64,000 nt of DNA from Mycolicibacter heraklionensis (GTDB lineage Bacteria > Actinomycetota > Actinomycetes > Mycobacteriales > Mycobacteriaceae), in contig NZ_CP080997.1 in assembly GCF_019645815.1 (NCBI RefSeq), positions 2,918,880 through 2,982,879 on the forward strand, in the 5' to 3' direction. Below the pieces are notes generated by a model. That model worked only from the letters and a program-made list of their open reading frames with translations, made no database searches and was not told the origin of the DNA. Positions 44,351-54,235 of the stretch are shown here, piece after piece. The translations under genes and the position numbers were made by a program. Each line of letters opens with the position of its first letter. Within the stretch, counting starts at the first letter, position 1.

Positions 44351-46342
44351 TCAGCCGGCCCTGGTGAAGCCGTTGAGCCGCGCCGCGTCCTCGGTGGCGA
44401 ACCAGATCTCGGCGAGGGTGTCGTCATACAGGGCGTTCTGCGGCGTGTAGTAGAGCCCCGAGCCGATGTTCGCCTTGATCGGGTAGCCGGTCGGCTGCTG
44501 GTACGGGTCGTCCAGCGGCAGGTGCATCACCGGATGTACCGATTCGTCCATGCCGAACGTGCGCGTGTCCGCACTACCGCCGAAGGTGCGCGTGTCCGCA
44601 CCACCGCCGAACCTGCGGGGCTCCGCGACAGAGCCGAACCCGCGCGGGTCCGGCCCGGCACCGCCGTGGCCCACGGCATGCCGACCGGTGCCGAAATCTT
44701 CTTCGGTCACCACCCGGGTGGGCGCGGTGTCGGCGTCGTCATCGTCGTCGGCTTCCGGCTCGGACTCGTGCTCGCCGTAGTGCAGCCACGGCGCATCCGG
44801 GATCGACGAAACCGGCAGCTCGGGCTCGGACGCATACGGCGACGCGCCATAGCGGCTCGGCAACCGGACCGTGCCCTCGTGCTCGCGGTGGTCCTCGCGC
44901 CGGTCGTGGTGGGCCCACTGCTCGTCATCGTCGTCGTAGTCGTCGGCGACCGGAGCCGGCACCGCGACCGGAGCGCCCGGCAGCACCGCGGCCGGCCGGC
45001 GCCGCTGCCACCACATCGCGGCCCCGGCGAGCGCGCCCAGCACCGCCAGTACCACGACCGGGATCAGCACCCACAGCCAGTTCCAGTGCGTCTCTTTGGC
45101 GACGCCGGTCGATGTGGCCTTACTGCCGTCAGGCAGGTTGGTCCCGGGAATCTGCAGGCCCGACAGCGATTGCGCCAGGTCGGCCGGTTCCGTGCTGAAC
45201 GTGTTGGTGGCCTGGTTCCAGGCGATCGATCCGCCGGTGAACTTCTGCGACACCACGTCACCGTCGACGGTCTGGTCACCCACCGGGGCGCCCAGCTTTC
45301 CAGACGCGCCGTCGAGCTTGTCCCAGGCCGCCTTCATCGCGCTGCGCACCACGAAGGCGCCGTTGTCGGGGCTGAAGAAGATCACCGGCTCGTCGTCGGC
45401 GGCGAACGAGTTGAACTTGCTGCCTGCGATGGCTCCGTCAGCCGTGCTGGTGATCGGGAAGCCCAGATCGCTGCCGGCCGGCCCGCCCAGCGACTCGTAT
45501 TTGGCCAGCACGTCGCCTTCGACCGCGTTGGCTCCGGTGACCGGGCTGAAATAGACCTTGCCGTGGGCGAAGTCCTGGCCCGCGCCGCCGTTGTCGCCTA
45601 TCGCGTACTGGCCGCCCTGCTTGGCCCCCAGCGCTCCGGCGGGACCGCCGGCGGTTCGCCAGGTCTGGTCGATGGCCGCTGTCGGGTCGACCTGGGCCTG
45701 TAGATCGGCCAGCTGCGCCGCCAGCTCGGGCGGAACCGTGGTGAAAGTCCTGGTCGCGCTGTCGAAGGACAGTGTCCCGGCGCTGAACTTCTGGGTGACG
45801 ACGGCGCCGTCGTAGCTCTCGTCCTCGACCGGCACGCCGAGCGCACCGGTAGAGCTGCCCAGCTTGTCCCAGCCGGCGTTGATCGGTCCGCGCACCACAT
45901 GAGCGCCGTGCTCGGGCGTCCAGAAGATCACCGGGTTGTCGGCGCCGGACAGGATGGCCACCCGACTGCCGGGGACCAGCCCGGGCACTTCGTCGCTGCT
46001 GGGGAATCCGAGGCCGTTGTCCGCCGCGCCGCCCAGCGCCTCGTACTTGTCCAGGATCGCGCCGTAGAGCGCCTTGGCGCCGGTTTCGGGCGTGAAGAAG
46101 ACGGTGCCACCGGCGAAGTCCTGGGCGAACCCGACGCCGGCCGGGTGCACATCCCCCTTGGGGGCGCCCAGCGGCGATCCGTCGCCGCCGGCCGCCTGCC
46201 ATGCCGCCGTGATGGCGTCGTGGGCATCGCTGTCGGGCGTCGCCGCGGCGGTCTGCACCGACAAGAGCACGGTGACCGTCGCTGCCAGGCCGAGCGCCAT
46301 GCGCACCGCCGTCTTGCCGAACCGATCTTTCCGACTAGTCAC
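44351..46342 (-). CDS. LGFP-repeat envelope protein with TM helix and C-terminal sunset domain
   Basis: 663 residues. A signal peptide (cleavage near TAAA-TP), then about seven LGFP repeats (e.g. GAPKGDVHPAGVGFAQDFAGG, LGFPSSDEVPGLVPGSRVAIL) of the type that bind peptidoglycan or arabinogalactan, a membrane helix near 425-450 followed by RRRR, and a long charged tail. The tail has short nucleotide-level repeats (DTRTFGG, PRGFGS, PRRFGG). The last ~40 residues (IKANIGSGLYYTPQNALYDD to EIWFATEDAARLNGF) match the actinobacterial sunset domain. GGGAGG precedes the GTG start. Position matches Rv2721c. Confidence 0.88.
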   Translation of the reverse strand: MTSRKDRFGKTAVRMALGLAATVTVLLSVQTAAATPDSDAHDAITAAWQAAGGDGSPLGAPKGDVHPAGVGFAQDFAGGTVFFTPETGAKALYGAILDKYEALGGAADNGLGFPSSDEVPGLVPGSRVAILSGADNPVIFWTPEHGAHVVRGPINAGWDKLGSSTGALGVPVEDESYDGAVVTQKFSAGTLSFDSATRTFTTVPPELAAQLADLQAQVDPTAAIDQTWRTAGGPAGALGAKQGGQYAIGDNGGAGQDFAHGKVYFSPVTGANAVEGDVLAKYESLGGPAGSDLGFPITSTADGAIAGSKFNSFAADDEPVIFFSPDNGAFVVRSAMKAAWDKLDGASGKLGAPVGDQTVDGDVVSQKFTGGSIAWNQATNTFSTEPADLAQSLSGLQIPGTNLPDGSKATSTGVAKETHWNWLWVLIPVVVLAVLGALAGAAMWWQRRRPAAVLPGAPVAVPAPVADDYDDDDEQWAHHDRREDHREHEGTVRLPSRYGASPYASEPELPVSSIPDAPWLHYGEHESEPEADDDDDADTAPTRVVTEEDFGTGRHAVGHGGAGPDPRGFGSVAEPRRFGGGADTRTFGGSADTRTFGMDESVHPVMHLPLDDPYQQPTGYPIKANIGSGLYYTPQNALYDDTLAEIWFATEDAARLNGFTRAG

Positions 46343-46504
46343 CAGCCCTCCCAGGCATCATTATCGACGTTATCGACGCAAATGTTTCCGGCATAGACTT
46401 TCCCGCAATCGGCCCGTGTTTCGAAGCCAAGTCATCGATATTGCGGAAACAGATACCCACCCGATGCTGAAATGATGCGAAAGCCGGCGCCCGGAACGGA
46501 ACGA

Positions 46505-46535
46505 GGGGCGCTACCAAACCTGCAGGTAGCGCCCC
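46505..46535 (-). terminator. Perfect 11-bp hairpin after fadE20
   Basis: GGGGCGCTACC (46505-46515) pairs perfectly with GGTAGCGCCCC (46525-46535) around 9 nt. It lies 46 nt beyond the fadE20 stop on the minus strand. No T-tract, so termination is inferred from strength and place. Confidence 0.7.
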
Positions 46536-46580
46536 TTGCAGCACCCAGTTGGGCGCCGTAATCGTTCCCGGTTGCCTCGG

Positions 46581-47741
46581 CTAGACGCCGAGGCTGCGGC
46601 CGATGATCTCTTTCATGATCTCGGTGGTGCCGCCGTAAATGGTCTGAACGCGGGCATCCAGATAAGCCCGCGCGACCGGGTATTCGCGCATGTAGCCGTA
46701 TCCGCCGTGCAGCTGCAGGCAGCGGTCGATCAGGTGCACCTGCTTCTCGGTGGAGTACCACTTGGCCATCGCTGCCTGCTCCACCGTCAGCTTCTTATCC
46801 AGGTGCAGCTTGATGAACTCGTCGACCATCATCCGCACCACGGTTGCCTCGGTGGCCAGCTCGGCCAGCAGGAACCGGCTGTTCTGGAAGCTGCCGATCG
46901 GCTTGCCGAACGCTTTACGTTCCTTGGTGTACTGGATCGTCTGCTCCAAGACCGCCTCCATGGCGCCGGCGGCCATGATCGCGATCGAGATCCGTTCCTG
47001 CGGCAGGTTCTGCATCAGGTAGATGAAGCCCATGCCCTCCTGGCCGAGCAGGTTCTCCACCGGGACGTGCACGTCGGTGAACGACAGCTCGGCGGTGTCC
47101 TGGGCGTCCAAACCGATCTTGTCCAGGTGCCGGCCCCGTTCGAAGCCCTCCATCCCGCGCTCGACCACCAGCAGGGAGAACCCCTGCGCGCCCTTGTCGG
47201 GGTCGGTCTGGGCGACCACGATCACCAGGTCGGAGTGGATGCCGTTGGTGATGAACGTCTTGGAGCCGTTGAGCACGTAGTGGTCGCCCTGCTTGACGGC
47301 GCGGGTCTTGATGCCCTGCAGGTCGCTGCCGGTGCCCGGCTCGGTCATCGCGATCGCGGTGATCAGCTCACCGGTGCAGAACTTGGGCAGCCAGCGCTGC
47401 TTCTGCTCCTCGTTGCACAGTTCCAGCAAGTACGGCGCGCAGACGTCGTTGTGCAGGCTGAATCCCAGGCCGCTGTAGCGGCCCGCGGTGACTTCCTCGG
47501 TGATGATCGTGTTGTACCGGAAGTCCGGGTTGCCGCCGCCGCCGTACTCCTCCGGGACGGCCATGCCCAGGAAGCCCTGTTTGCCGGCTTCGAGCCACAC
47601 GGAGCGGTCGACGATCTTGGCCTTCTCCCACTCCTCCTGGTAGGGAGCAGCGTGCCGGTCCAGGAAGGCGCGGAACGACTCCCGGAACAGCTCGTGCTCG
47701 GGCTCGAACAGGGTTCGCTGGTACTTCACTGCGGCACTCAT
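46581..47741 (-). CDS. fadE20: Long-chain-type acyl-CoA dehydrogenase FadE20
   Basis: 386 residues from the ATG at 47741. The C-terminus (ARVQTIYGGTTEIMKEIIG) has the LCAD/IVD-type YGG rather than YEG, so the catalytic base is expected at the alternative position just before YTKERKAFGK. FAD-binding ITAIAMTEPGTGSDLQGIKT and WKTFITNG-like YVLNGSKTFITNG segments are present. Oxidises long or branched acyl-CoA. Corresponds to Rv2724c. Confidence 0.9.
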   Translation of the reverse strand: MSAAVKYQRTLFEPEHELFRESFRAFLDRHAAPYQEEWEKAKIVDRSVWLEAGKQGFLGMAVPEEYGGGGNPDFRYNTIITEEVTAGRYSGLGFSLHNDVCAPYLLELCNEEQKQRWLPKFCTGELITAIAMTEPGTGSDLQGIKTRAVKQGDHYVLNGSKTFITNGIHSDLVIVVAQTDPDKGAQGFSLLVVERGMEGFERGRHLDKIGLDAQDTAELSFTDVHVPVENLLGQEGMGFIYLMQNLPQERISIAIMAAGAMEAVLEQTIQYTKERKAFGKPIGSFQNSRFLLAELATEATVVRMMVDEFIKLHLDKKLTVEQAAMAKWYSTEKQVHLIDRCLQLHGGYGYMREYPVARAYLDARVQTIYGGTTEIMKEIIGRSLGV

Positions 47742-47822
47742 TGCCTGACCTCCGGTCGACGGATCTTTCCGACGAGAATAGACCAACCGGATGGTTGGGC
47801 AGCTCAGTGGTGGGTGTCGGCG

Positions 47823-49175
47823 CTAGCGCCCGGCCGTGGTGGCCGCCGAGGCCCGGCCACCGCCCCGCTGCCGGCGCCGGGCGTCGACCTGGCCAGCCGG
47901 CTGCTGAGCACCGCCACCGCCACGGCGGCGCCGCGGGCGGCCGGGTTGGCCCGGCGACGTCTTGGCACGGCCCGGCGGGGCCTTCGGGGCCACCGGGGCC
48001 GGCGCCCGCAACGGCGCGACCTCCCCCACCAACTCGAGTACCGAAACCGAATCGGCGGCCACCTGTTGCGGAGCGACGGAGATACCCGCGCGACGCAACA
48101 GCACCTGGGTCTCCCTGCGCTGCTCGGGCAGGACGACGGTGACGACGTCTCCGGCGCTGCCGGCCCGCGCCGTGCGCCCGGAACGGTGCAAGTAAGCCTT
48201 GTGCTCGGCGGGCGGATCCACGTGCACCACCAATTCGACCTCATCGACGTGGACACCACGCGCGGCGATGTCGGTGGCCACCAGCACCCGGACGTCCCCG
48301 TCGGCGAAAGCCGCGAGATTGCGCTCGCGGGCCGGCTGCGACAGGTTGCCGTGCAGATCGACCGACGGCACGCCGGACTCGGTGAGCTGCCGAGCAAGCT
48401 TGCGGGCCTGATGTTTGGTACGCAGGAACAGGATTCGTCGACCGGTGCCCGATGCCAGCAGCTGTACCAGGTCCTTCTTGTCCTGCAGCCCGGAGACGTG
48501 GAACACGTGATGGGTCATCGCCGGAGGAGGCGCGTCGAGTTCATCGACGGAGTGCGACACCGGATTCCGCAAGAAACGCCGTACCAGCTTGTCGACGCCG
48601 TTGTCCAGGGTCGCCGAAAACAGCAGTCGCTGACCGGTTTCGGAGGTGGCGGCCAGAATACGGGTGACCCCGGGCAGGAAGCCGAGGTCGGCCATGTGGT
48701 CGGCTTCATCCAGCACGCTGATACGTACCGCGTCCAGGGTGATCAGCCGCTGCTTCATCAGGTCCTCGAGCCGGCCCGGGCAGGCCACCACGATGTCGGC
48801 GCCTGCGTTGAGCGCAGCCACCTGCCGGCTCTGCGCCACCCCGCCGAAGATGGTTGTCACCTTCAGCCCACTGGCCGCCGCCAACGGTTCCAGCGTTGCG
48901 GCGATCTGGGTGGCCAGTTCGCGGGTGGGGGCCAGCACCAGACCGCTCGGCCGGGCTGGGCGCCGCTTCTCGCCGGCCAGCCGAACTACCAGCGGCAGCG
49001 AGAAGGCCAGCGTCTTGCCGCTGCCGGTCTTGCCCCGGCCGAGCACGTCACGGCCGGCCAGACTGTCGGGCAGGGTCGCGACCTGGATGGGAAAAGGAGC
49101 AGCAATGCCGCGGTCGGCGAGCACACCGACAAGTGCGGCGGGCACGCCGAGGTCGGCGAAGGAATTGGTAGTCAT
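47823..49175 (-). CDS. DEAD-box RNA helicase
   Basis: 450 residues from the ATG at 49175. Q-motif region, GRGKTGSGKTLAF (motif I), PTRELATQ (Ia), VLDEADHM (DEAD), FSATL (III), ATDIAARGVHV and HRSGRTARAG (V and VI). The C-terminal ~90 residues are Pro/Arg/Gly-rich (RRRRGGGG), typical of RNA-annealing tails. This type resembles Rv3211 of M. tuberculosis, which is elsewhere, so it is out of order here. Its RBS lies in a hairpin loop, and the leader is about 215 nt. Confidence 0.9.
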   Translation of the reverse strand: MTTNSFADLGVPAALVGVLADRGIAAPFPIQVATLPDSLAGRDVLGRGKTGSGKTLAFSLPLVVRLAGEKRRPARPSGLVLAPTRELATQIAATLEPLAAASGLKVTTIFGGVAQSRQVAALNAGADIVVACPGRLEDLMKQRLITLDAVRISVLDEADHMADLGFLPGVTRILAATSETGQRLLFSATLDNGVDKLVRRFLRNPVSHSVDELDAPPPAMTHHVFHVSGLQDKKDLVQLLASGTGRRILFLRTKHQARKLARQLTESGVPSVDLHGNLSQPARERNLAAFADGDVRVLVATDIAARGVHVDEVELVVHVDPPAEHKAYLHRSGRTARAGSAGDVVTVVLPEQRRETQVLLRRAGISVAPQQVAADSVSVLELVGEVAPLRAPAPVAPKAPPGRAKTSPGQPGRPRRRRGGGGAQQPAGQVDARRRQRGGGRASAATTAGR

Positions 49176-49178
49176 GAC

Positions 49179-49193
49179 ATGCCTTTCCGGCAT
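49179..49193 (-). promoter_or_regulatory. RBS-sequestering hairpin before the DEAD-box gene
   Basis: On the minus strand ATGCC-GGAAA-GGCAT forms a 5-bp stem whose loop and 3' arm hold the Shine-Dalgarno (GGAAAGG), 3 nt before the ATG. A second inverted repeat GGCGCC-N5-GGCGCC lies upstream (49209-49225). Such layouts can make translation temperature- or helicase-sensitive. Confidence 0.55.
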
Positions 49194-49390
49194 CGGCTGT
49201 GCGGCAGAGGCGCCACGACGGCGCCGATCTGTCTGCAACACAGGGGTTGGCGAAATTGCCTGCTGGCAATAACTTTCGCCGCGAGAAGAGCTCCACACGC
49301 CAGCTGAATCGGCACCAGGGGGCCGCGACGGCGGTGAGTAAGCGTTCCACGACGCGTGAGCACCAGCCTATCGCACCGGCGCGAGAATGC

Positions 49391-50800
49391 CTAAAACGCG
49401 GCGAATTCCCGCAGACTGGCCGCCAGCGCGGCGGGAACCCGCGCGCGGATGCGGGTACCGCCCTCGCCGTGCTCGGCCTGCTGCACCCGGCCCTGTTCAT
49501 GCACCCTGGCCACCAAATCACCACGACCGTAAGGGATGACGACATCGACCGCGGTGTCGACCGGCGCCACCAGCTGGCCCATCCGTTGGCGCAACGCGTC
49601 GATGCCCTCGCCGGTGTGCGCTGAGACGAACACCGCTTCCGGCAGGGCGCGGCGCAACTGGGCCAACGCGAGATCTCCGGCGGCATCAATCTTGTTGACC
49701 ACCAAAAGTTCCGGGGCAGACCGACCATCATGTTCGGCGATAACTTCGGAGATCACCTCGCGCACCGCGCTGATCTGCGCGAGCGGCGCGGGGTCGGAGC
49801 CGTCGACCACATGCACCAGCAGATCGGCGTCGGCGACCTCCTCCAGCGTGGAACGGAACGCCTCCACCAACTGGGTGGGCAGATGCCGCACGAACCCGAC
49901 TGTGTCGGTCAACACAAACGGCCGCTCGTCGTCGAATTGCCCACGGCGCGTAGTGGGTTCCAATGTGGCGAACAGTGCATCCTGAACCAGCACTCCGGCA
50001 CCGGTCAGTGCGTTGAGCAAGCTGGACTTGCCGGCGTTGGTGTAGCCGACGATCGCCACCGAAGGGACGTCACTGTGCCGGCGGCGGCTACGCTGGGTGT
50101 CGCGCACCTGCTTCATCGCCTTGATCTCGCGGCGCAGCTTGGACATCCGTTCCCGGATCCGGCGCCGGTCGGTTTCGATCTTGGTCTCACCCGGACCGCG
50201 GGTGCCGACCCCGCCGCCGGCGCCGCCGGCCCGCCCACCGGCCTGCCGCGACATCGACTCACCCCAGCCGCGCAACCGCGGCAGCATGTACTGCATCTGC
50301 GCGAGCGCCACCTGCGCCTTGCCTTCGGCGCTGGTGGCGTGCTGGGCGAAGATGTCGAGAATCAGCGCGGTGCGGTCGATCACCTTGACCTTGACCGCCT
50401 TTTCCAGTGCGGTCAGCTGCGCCGGGGACAGCTCACCATCGCAGATGACGGTGTCGGCGCCGGTGGCCAGCACCATCTCCCGCAACTCCTGGGCCTTGCC
50501 GGAGCCGATGTAGGTGGCCGGGTCGGGCCGTTCGCGACGCTGGATCAGACCCTCGAGCACTTCTGAGCCGGCGGTTTCGGCCAACGCCGCCAGTTCCACC
50601 ATGCTGGCGTCGGCCTCGGCGGCGGTGCCCTCGGTCCACACCCCGACCAGCACCACCCGCTCCAGGCGCAGTTGGCGGTATTCGACCTCGGAGATGTCGG
50701 CGAGTTCGGTGGACAGCCCGGCGACCCGGCGCAGCGCAGCGCGGTCGTCGAGGTTCAGCTCACCGGTGCTGGGCTGTTGCCTCGAGTCGGGGTGGCTCAC
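49391..50800 (-). CDS. hflX: GTPase HflX
   Basis: 469 residues from a GTG at 50800 that overlaps the dapF stop (GTGA). N-terminal HflX domain with [20 protein letters not shown] and [20 protein letters not shown], Gly-rich linker ([12 protein letters not shown]), then the G domain: [12 protein letters not shown] (G1), [10 protein letters not shown] (G3), NKID (G4), SAHTGEG (G5). Splits stalled or hibernating ribosomes in other bacteria. Corresponds to Rv2725c. Confidence 0.95.
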   Translation of the reverse strand: MSHPDSRQQPSTGELNLDDRAALRRVAGLSTELADISEVEYRQLRLERVVLVGVWTEGTAAEADASMVELAALAETAGSEVLEGLIQRRERPDPATYIGSGKAQELREMVLATGADTVICDGELSPAQLTALEKAVKVKVIDRTALILDIFAQHATSAEGKAQVALAQMQYMLPRLRGWGESMSRQAGGRAGGAGGGVGTRGPGETKIETDRRRIRERMSKLRREIKAMKQVRDTQRSRRRHSDVPSVAIVGYTNAGKSSLLNALTGAGVLVQDALFATLEPTTRRGQFDDERPFVLTDTVGFVRHLPTQLVEAFRSTLEEVADADLLVHVVDGSDPAPLAQISAVREVISEVIAEHDGRSAPELLVVNKIDAAGDLALAQLRRALPEAVFVSAHTGEGIDALRQRMGQLVAPVDTAVDVVIPYGRGDLVARVHEQGRVQQAEHGEGGTRIRARVPAALAASLREFAAF

Positions 50801-51675
50801 TGCGCCGCCCACCACCTCGGAGCGATGTCGCCACGCGCCACCAGTTCCGACGGACCGCGCAGGTAGCTGCCGGCCTCGGTGACGGTGACGCTGACCTGCC
50901 CGCCGGGGATGTTGACCCGCAGCGTGCCGGTCGAGGCTCCGGTATGGGCCAGGGCCGCCACGACGGCGGCCACCGTGCCGGTGCCGCACGAGCGGGTCTC
51001 GCCGACGCCGCGCTCATGCACCCGCATCGCTACCGCGCCGTCCCGCGGCGCGGTCAGGATCTCCACGTTCACCCCGTTCGGGAACTGGGCGGTGTCGAAC
51101 GACACCGGCGCCCCGACATCCAGGGCGGCCAGCTCGGCCTCGGACAACTCCGGAGCCACACAGGCCAGGTGCGGGTTGCCGACGTCGACGCCCAGACCCG
51201 CGAACCGCCGCCCGCCGACCAGTACCTCGAATGCCGGGCCGGAACTCCCGAGCAGGTTCGGCTTGCCCATGTCGACGGTCACGTCGGCACGCACGTCGTC
51301 GGCGTGGTGCACGATCACCGGTCGCGGCCCGGCCAGCGAGCCGACGACGAACTCATCGCGGGATTCCAGGCCGGCGGCGCGTAGGTAGTGCGCGAAGACC
51401 CGGACGCCGTTGCCGCACATCTCGGCCACCGAGCCGTCGGCGTTGCGGTAGTCCATGAACCAGTCGCCGGGCGCCACCCCTTCGGGCAGCTGGTCGAGCA
51501 CCCCCGCGGCCGACGCCGCGCCGGCGGTGGTCACCCGCAACAGACCGTCGGCGCCCAGCCCACGGCGGCGGTCGCACAGCGCGGCCACCGCGGCAGGAGT
51601 CAGCTCCAGTGCCGCGTCGAGGTCCGGCAGCAACACGAAGTCGTTCTGGGTGCCGTGGCCCTTGGCGAAAAGCAT
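50797..51675 (-). CDS. dapF: Diaminopimelate epimerase
   Basis: 292 residues. Both catalytic cysteines are present: [12 protein letters not shown] (about 86) and [12 protein letters not shown] (about 228). HGTQNDF near the N-terminus and GNPHLACV complete the family pattern. Makes meso-diaminopimelate for peptidoglycan and lysine. Starts 4 bp after the miaA stop. Confidence 0.96.
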   Translation of the reverse strand: MLFAKGHGTQNDFVLLPDLDAALELTPAAVAALCDRRRGLGADGLLRVTTAGAASAAGVLDQLPEGVAPGDWFMDYRNADGSVAEMCGNGVRVFAHYLRAAGLESRDEFVVGSLAGPRPVIVHHADDVRADVTVDMGKPNLLGSSGPAFEVLVGGRRFAGLGVDVGNPHLACVAPELSEAELAALDVGAPVSFDTAQFPNGVNVEILTAPRDGAVAMRVHERGVGETRSCGTGTVAAVVAALAHTGASTGTLRVNIPGGQVSVTVTEAGSYLRGPSELVARGDIAPRWWAAQ

Positions 51676-51679
51676 GTGC

Positions 51680-52585
51680 TCAGGATACGTGCCGCACCGC
51701 GGCCAGCGCGGCGTCCAGCAGGCCGCCGGCCGCGGCATCGAGCCACTGGATGCGGTGGTCGCGGCGGAACCAGGATCGTTGCCGGCGTACGTAGCGGCGA
51801 GTGCCGATGAACGTCGGTTCCCGGGCGCCGGCGCCGTCGCCCCCGGCGTCGAGGTCGGCGATCACCTGGGCGTAGCCCAATGCTCTGGCGGCGGTGACCC
51901 CGTCCCGCAACCCCGACTCCAGCAGTCCCTGGACTTCGGCGACCAGCCCCTGAGCGAACATGGTGTCGGTGCGGGCCGCCAATCGCTCATCGAGAATGAC
52001 TGTGTCGCAGTCCAATCCGAGAATCACGGTGTCCCAGCGCGGCGCGCCGATAGTGGGTGCGGAGGCGGCGAACGGCTGCCCGGTCAGCTCCACCACCTCC
52101 AGCGCCCGCACGATCCGCCTGCCGTCGGTGGGCAGGATTGCCGCGGCGGCAGCGGGGTCGGCGCCGGCCAGTTCGGCATGCATCGCGGCGACCCCGACCT
52201 CGGCCAACCGCTGCTCGTAGCGGGCTCGCACCACCGGATCGGTGGCCGGGAAGGACCAGTCGTCGAGCAGGGCCTGCAGATAGAGCATCGACCCGCCGAC
52301 GATGATCGGCACCGCGCCGCGGTCCATGATCGCCTCGACATCCGCCGCCGCGGCCTGCTGATAGCGGGCCACCGTCGCCGTCTGTACGACGTCGAGCACA
52401 TCGAGTTGATGATGCGGGATGCCACCCCGCTCGGCCGGCGGCAGTTTCGCGGTGCCGATGTCCATGCCGCGGTAGAGCTGCATGGCGTCGGCGTTCACGA
52501 TCTCGCCGCCCAACCGCGCGGCCAGGTCCAGCGCCAGTTGTGATTTGCCGGTGCCGGTCGGCCCGACGACCGCGATCGGCCTCAC
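51680..52585 (-). CDS. miaA: tRNA dimethylallyltransferase
   Basis: 301 residues from a GTG at 52585. P-loop [18 protein letters not shown], the [18 protein letters not shown] signature and a late [14 protein letters not shown] region. Adds dimethylallyl to A37 of UNN-decoding tRNAs, the substrate MiaB then methylthiolates. The GTG overlaps the upstream stop (GTGA). Confidence 0.95.
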   Translation of the reverse strand: MRPIAVVGPTGTGKSQLALDLAARLGGEIVNADAMQLYRGMDIGTAKLPPAERGGIPHHQLDVLDVVQTATVARYQQAAAADVEAIMDRGAVPIIVGGSMLYLQALLDDWSFPATDPVVRARYEQRLAEVGVAAMHAELAGADPAAAAAILPTDGRRIVRALEVVELTGQPFAASAPTIGAPRWDTVILGLDCDTVILDERLAARTDTMFAQGLVAEVQGLLESGLRDGVTAARALGYAQVIADLDAGGDGAGAREPTFIGTRRYVRRQRSWFRRDHRIQWLDAAAGGLLDAALAAVRHVS

Positions 52586-53250
52586 GGCTGCCACACCCCC
52601 ACGAAGTAGCCGACTCCGTACGGGGCGTCGCGGTAGAGCTGTGTGACACCGCGCGGTGCGGTGCCGACCAGCCCGGCCAGGGCCGCGAACCCCGCCCGCC
52701 CGACGACCTGCGGCGGCAACCCGGTCAGTGCGGCGACGTCGCCACCAGCCAGCGCGTCGTCCAGGGCGCGCTGGCACTCGACGTCGGCCGGGTGGTGCCC
52801 GCCCGGGGCTGCCGGGGTCACGGTGTTGGCGCCGTCGGCAAGCACCAGCACGCCGGTGAGCTCGCCACCTCGGTCAATCTCGGCGCGCAGCCGCCCACCG
52901 GTGGCCAACGCCGCGCCCGGATCGGCGCAGCAGTGCACCACCACCTCGGCGTCCGGACAGACCTGACCGCGCACCCATCCGGCGACCAGTGCACACAACG
53001 GCAGATCGACGGGGTGCTGGGCGCCCGGTGACAACCGCACCGCGACGTCGGCGCCGAATCCGGCGAAACTGCCGGCACTGTCGGGCCCGTACACCGCATC
53101 CGGTCCGGCACCGACGGCCACCCAGCGGGCCGGCAGCGACCGGGCAGCGACCAGCGCTGCGGCCCGCAACTCGGCGGCCTCGGCGGCGGCGCCGGCCAGC
53201 TCGGGCACCAGCACCGGCGCCGACGGCATGATCGCGATCGGTCCCAGCAC
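52582..53250 (-). CDS. Extradiol-dioxygenase-fold protein (Rv2728c-like)
   Basis: 222 residues from a GTG at 53250. It resembles class III extradiol dioxygenase/MEMO-type proteins: [16 protein letters not shown] at the start, [19 protein letters not shown] in the middle and LLxLAD-like [16 protein letters not shown]. Metal ligands cannot be assigned with certainty. Between miaA and a DMT-like gene in the same operon. Function unknown. Confidence 0.75.
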   Translation of the reverse strand: MLGPIAIMPSAPVLVPELAGAAAEAAELRAAALVAARSLPARWVAVGAGPDAVYGPDSAGSFAGFGADVAVRLSPGAQHPVDLPLCALVAGWVRGQVCPDAEVVVHCCADPGAALATGGRLRAEIDRGGELTGVLVLADGANTVTPAAPGGHHPADVECQRALDDALAGGDVAALTGLPPQVVGRAGFAALAGLVGTAPRGVTQLYRDAPYGVGYFVGVWQP

Positions 53251-53260
53251 GGCACCCAAG

Positions 53261-54178
53261 CTAGCTGCTGGTCGGCGCAGCCACCGGCTCGGCCAGGTCG
53301 GCGCCGGCATCGGCGACGATAGTGGCTGCCTCACCGCGGGCCAGTGCCGCCGTGGCGATCACGATCAGCACCACCCCGATGATGACCGCAACGTCCTCTG
53401 CGCCGCCGGCCTGAATGGTCTCGTTGAGCAGCAGTACGCCCAGCGCACTGGCCACCAGCGGTTTGGCCACGGTCATGGTCGGCATGGACGCGGTCAGCGC
53501 ACCGGCCCGAAACGCCGACTGCTGGAAGATCATCCCGGCCAGCGTCGCCACCAGCCAGGGCGCCAGGGCGGGTGCCCGCAGCACCGCGGCGACGCCGTCG
53601 GCCTTGAGCACCTCTACCAGAACCTTCGTCAGCAAGGCGAACACCGCCAGCGAGGTACCGGCCACCACCGCCAGCAGTACCGCCGCGGCCGGCCGGCCCT
53701 TGTAGATCCGGGCGGCCAGCACACAGCCCACGAGCACCGCCGCCAGCACCACCGACACGATGATCCAGGTGATCGCCGGCGCGTGGCGCTTGCCTTCGGT
53801 CGGGTCGCCGACGACCACCACCACCGCCAGCGCCGACGCCAGCAGGATGGCCCAGATCCATTCCCAGTTGGTCACCCGGCGATGGGTCAGCCAGGCATAC
53901 ATCGGCAGCGCGAACAGCAGCGCGGTCACCTGCAAACCGGTGACCAGCATCACCGAACCGACCGCCAGCGCCACCGCCTGCAGGGCGTAGTTGGCCACCG
54001 CCGCAGCACCGCCACCCCACCACCGCGGGTCGCGCAGCGACAGCCAGAACAGCTCCAGGTGGCCTACCTGCTGGTCGGTGATCTCCTGGGCCGACCGCTG
54101 GCGGATCACGTCGCCGATCGCGGACGCCAATGCAGCGCACAGCGCGAGCAACGCCGCTAGGACGTTTCCTGTCGACAT
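53261..54178 (-). CDS. DMT-superfamily membrane protein, copy 1 (Rv2729c-like)
   Basis: 305 residues, about nine to ten membrane helices. N-terminal LALCAALASAIGDVIRQRSAQ, mid GRPAAAVLLAVVAGTSLAVFALLTKVLVEVL and C-terminal FRAGALTASMPTMTVAKPLVA segments match the DMT/EamA-like layout. GAGGAGGG before the ATG. Tandem paralogue of the next gene. Substrate unknown. Confidence 0.83.
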   Translation of the reverse strand: MSTGNVLAALLALCAALASAIGDVIRQRSAQEITDQQVGHLELFWLSLRDPRWWGGGAAAVANYALQAVALAVGSVMLVTGLQVTALLFALPMYAWLTHRRVTNWEWIWAILLASALAVVVVVGDPTEGKRHAPAITWIIVSVVLAAVLVGCVLAARIYKGRPAAAVLLAVVAGTSLAVFALLTKVLVEVLKADGVAAVLRAPALAPWLVATLAGMIFQQSAFRAGALTASMPTMTVAKPLVASALGVLLLNETIQAGGAEDVAVIIGVVLIVIATAALARGEAATIVADAGADLAEPVAAPTSS

Positions 54179-54235
54179 GACCCCCTCCTCAGAGGGGCAA
54201 CGATACCCGCTGTTCACCTTCCCGCCGGGTAACCG

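Noticed and set aside
46536..49307. A 923-residue plus-strand open frame opposite fadE20 and the helicase
   Set aside because: It spans two real minus-strand genes and their gap and has no recognisable domain.
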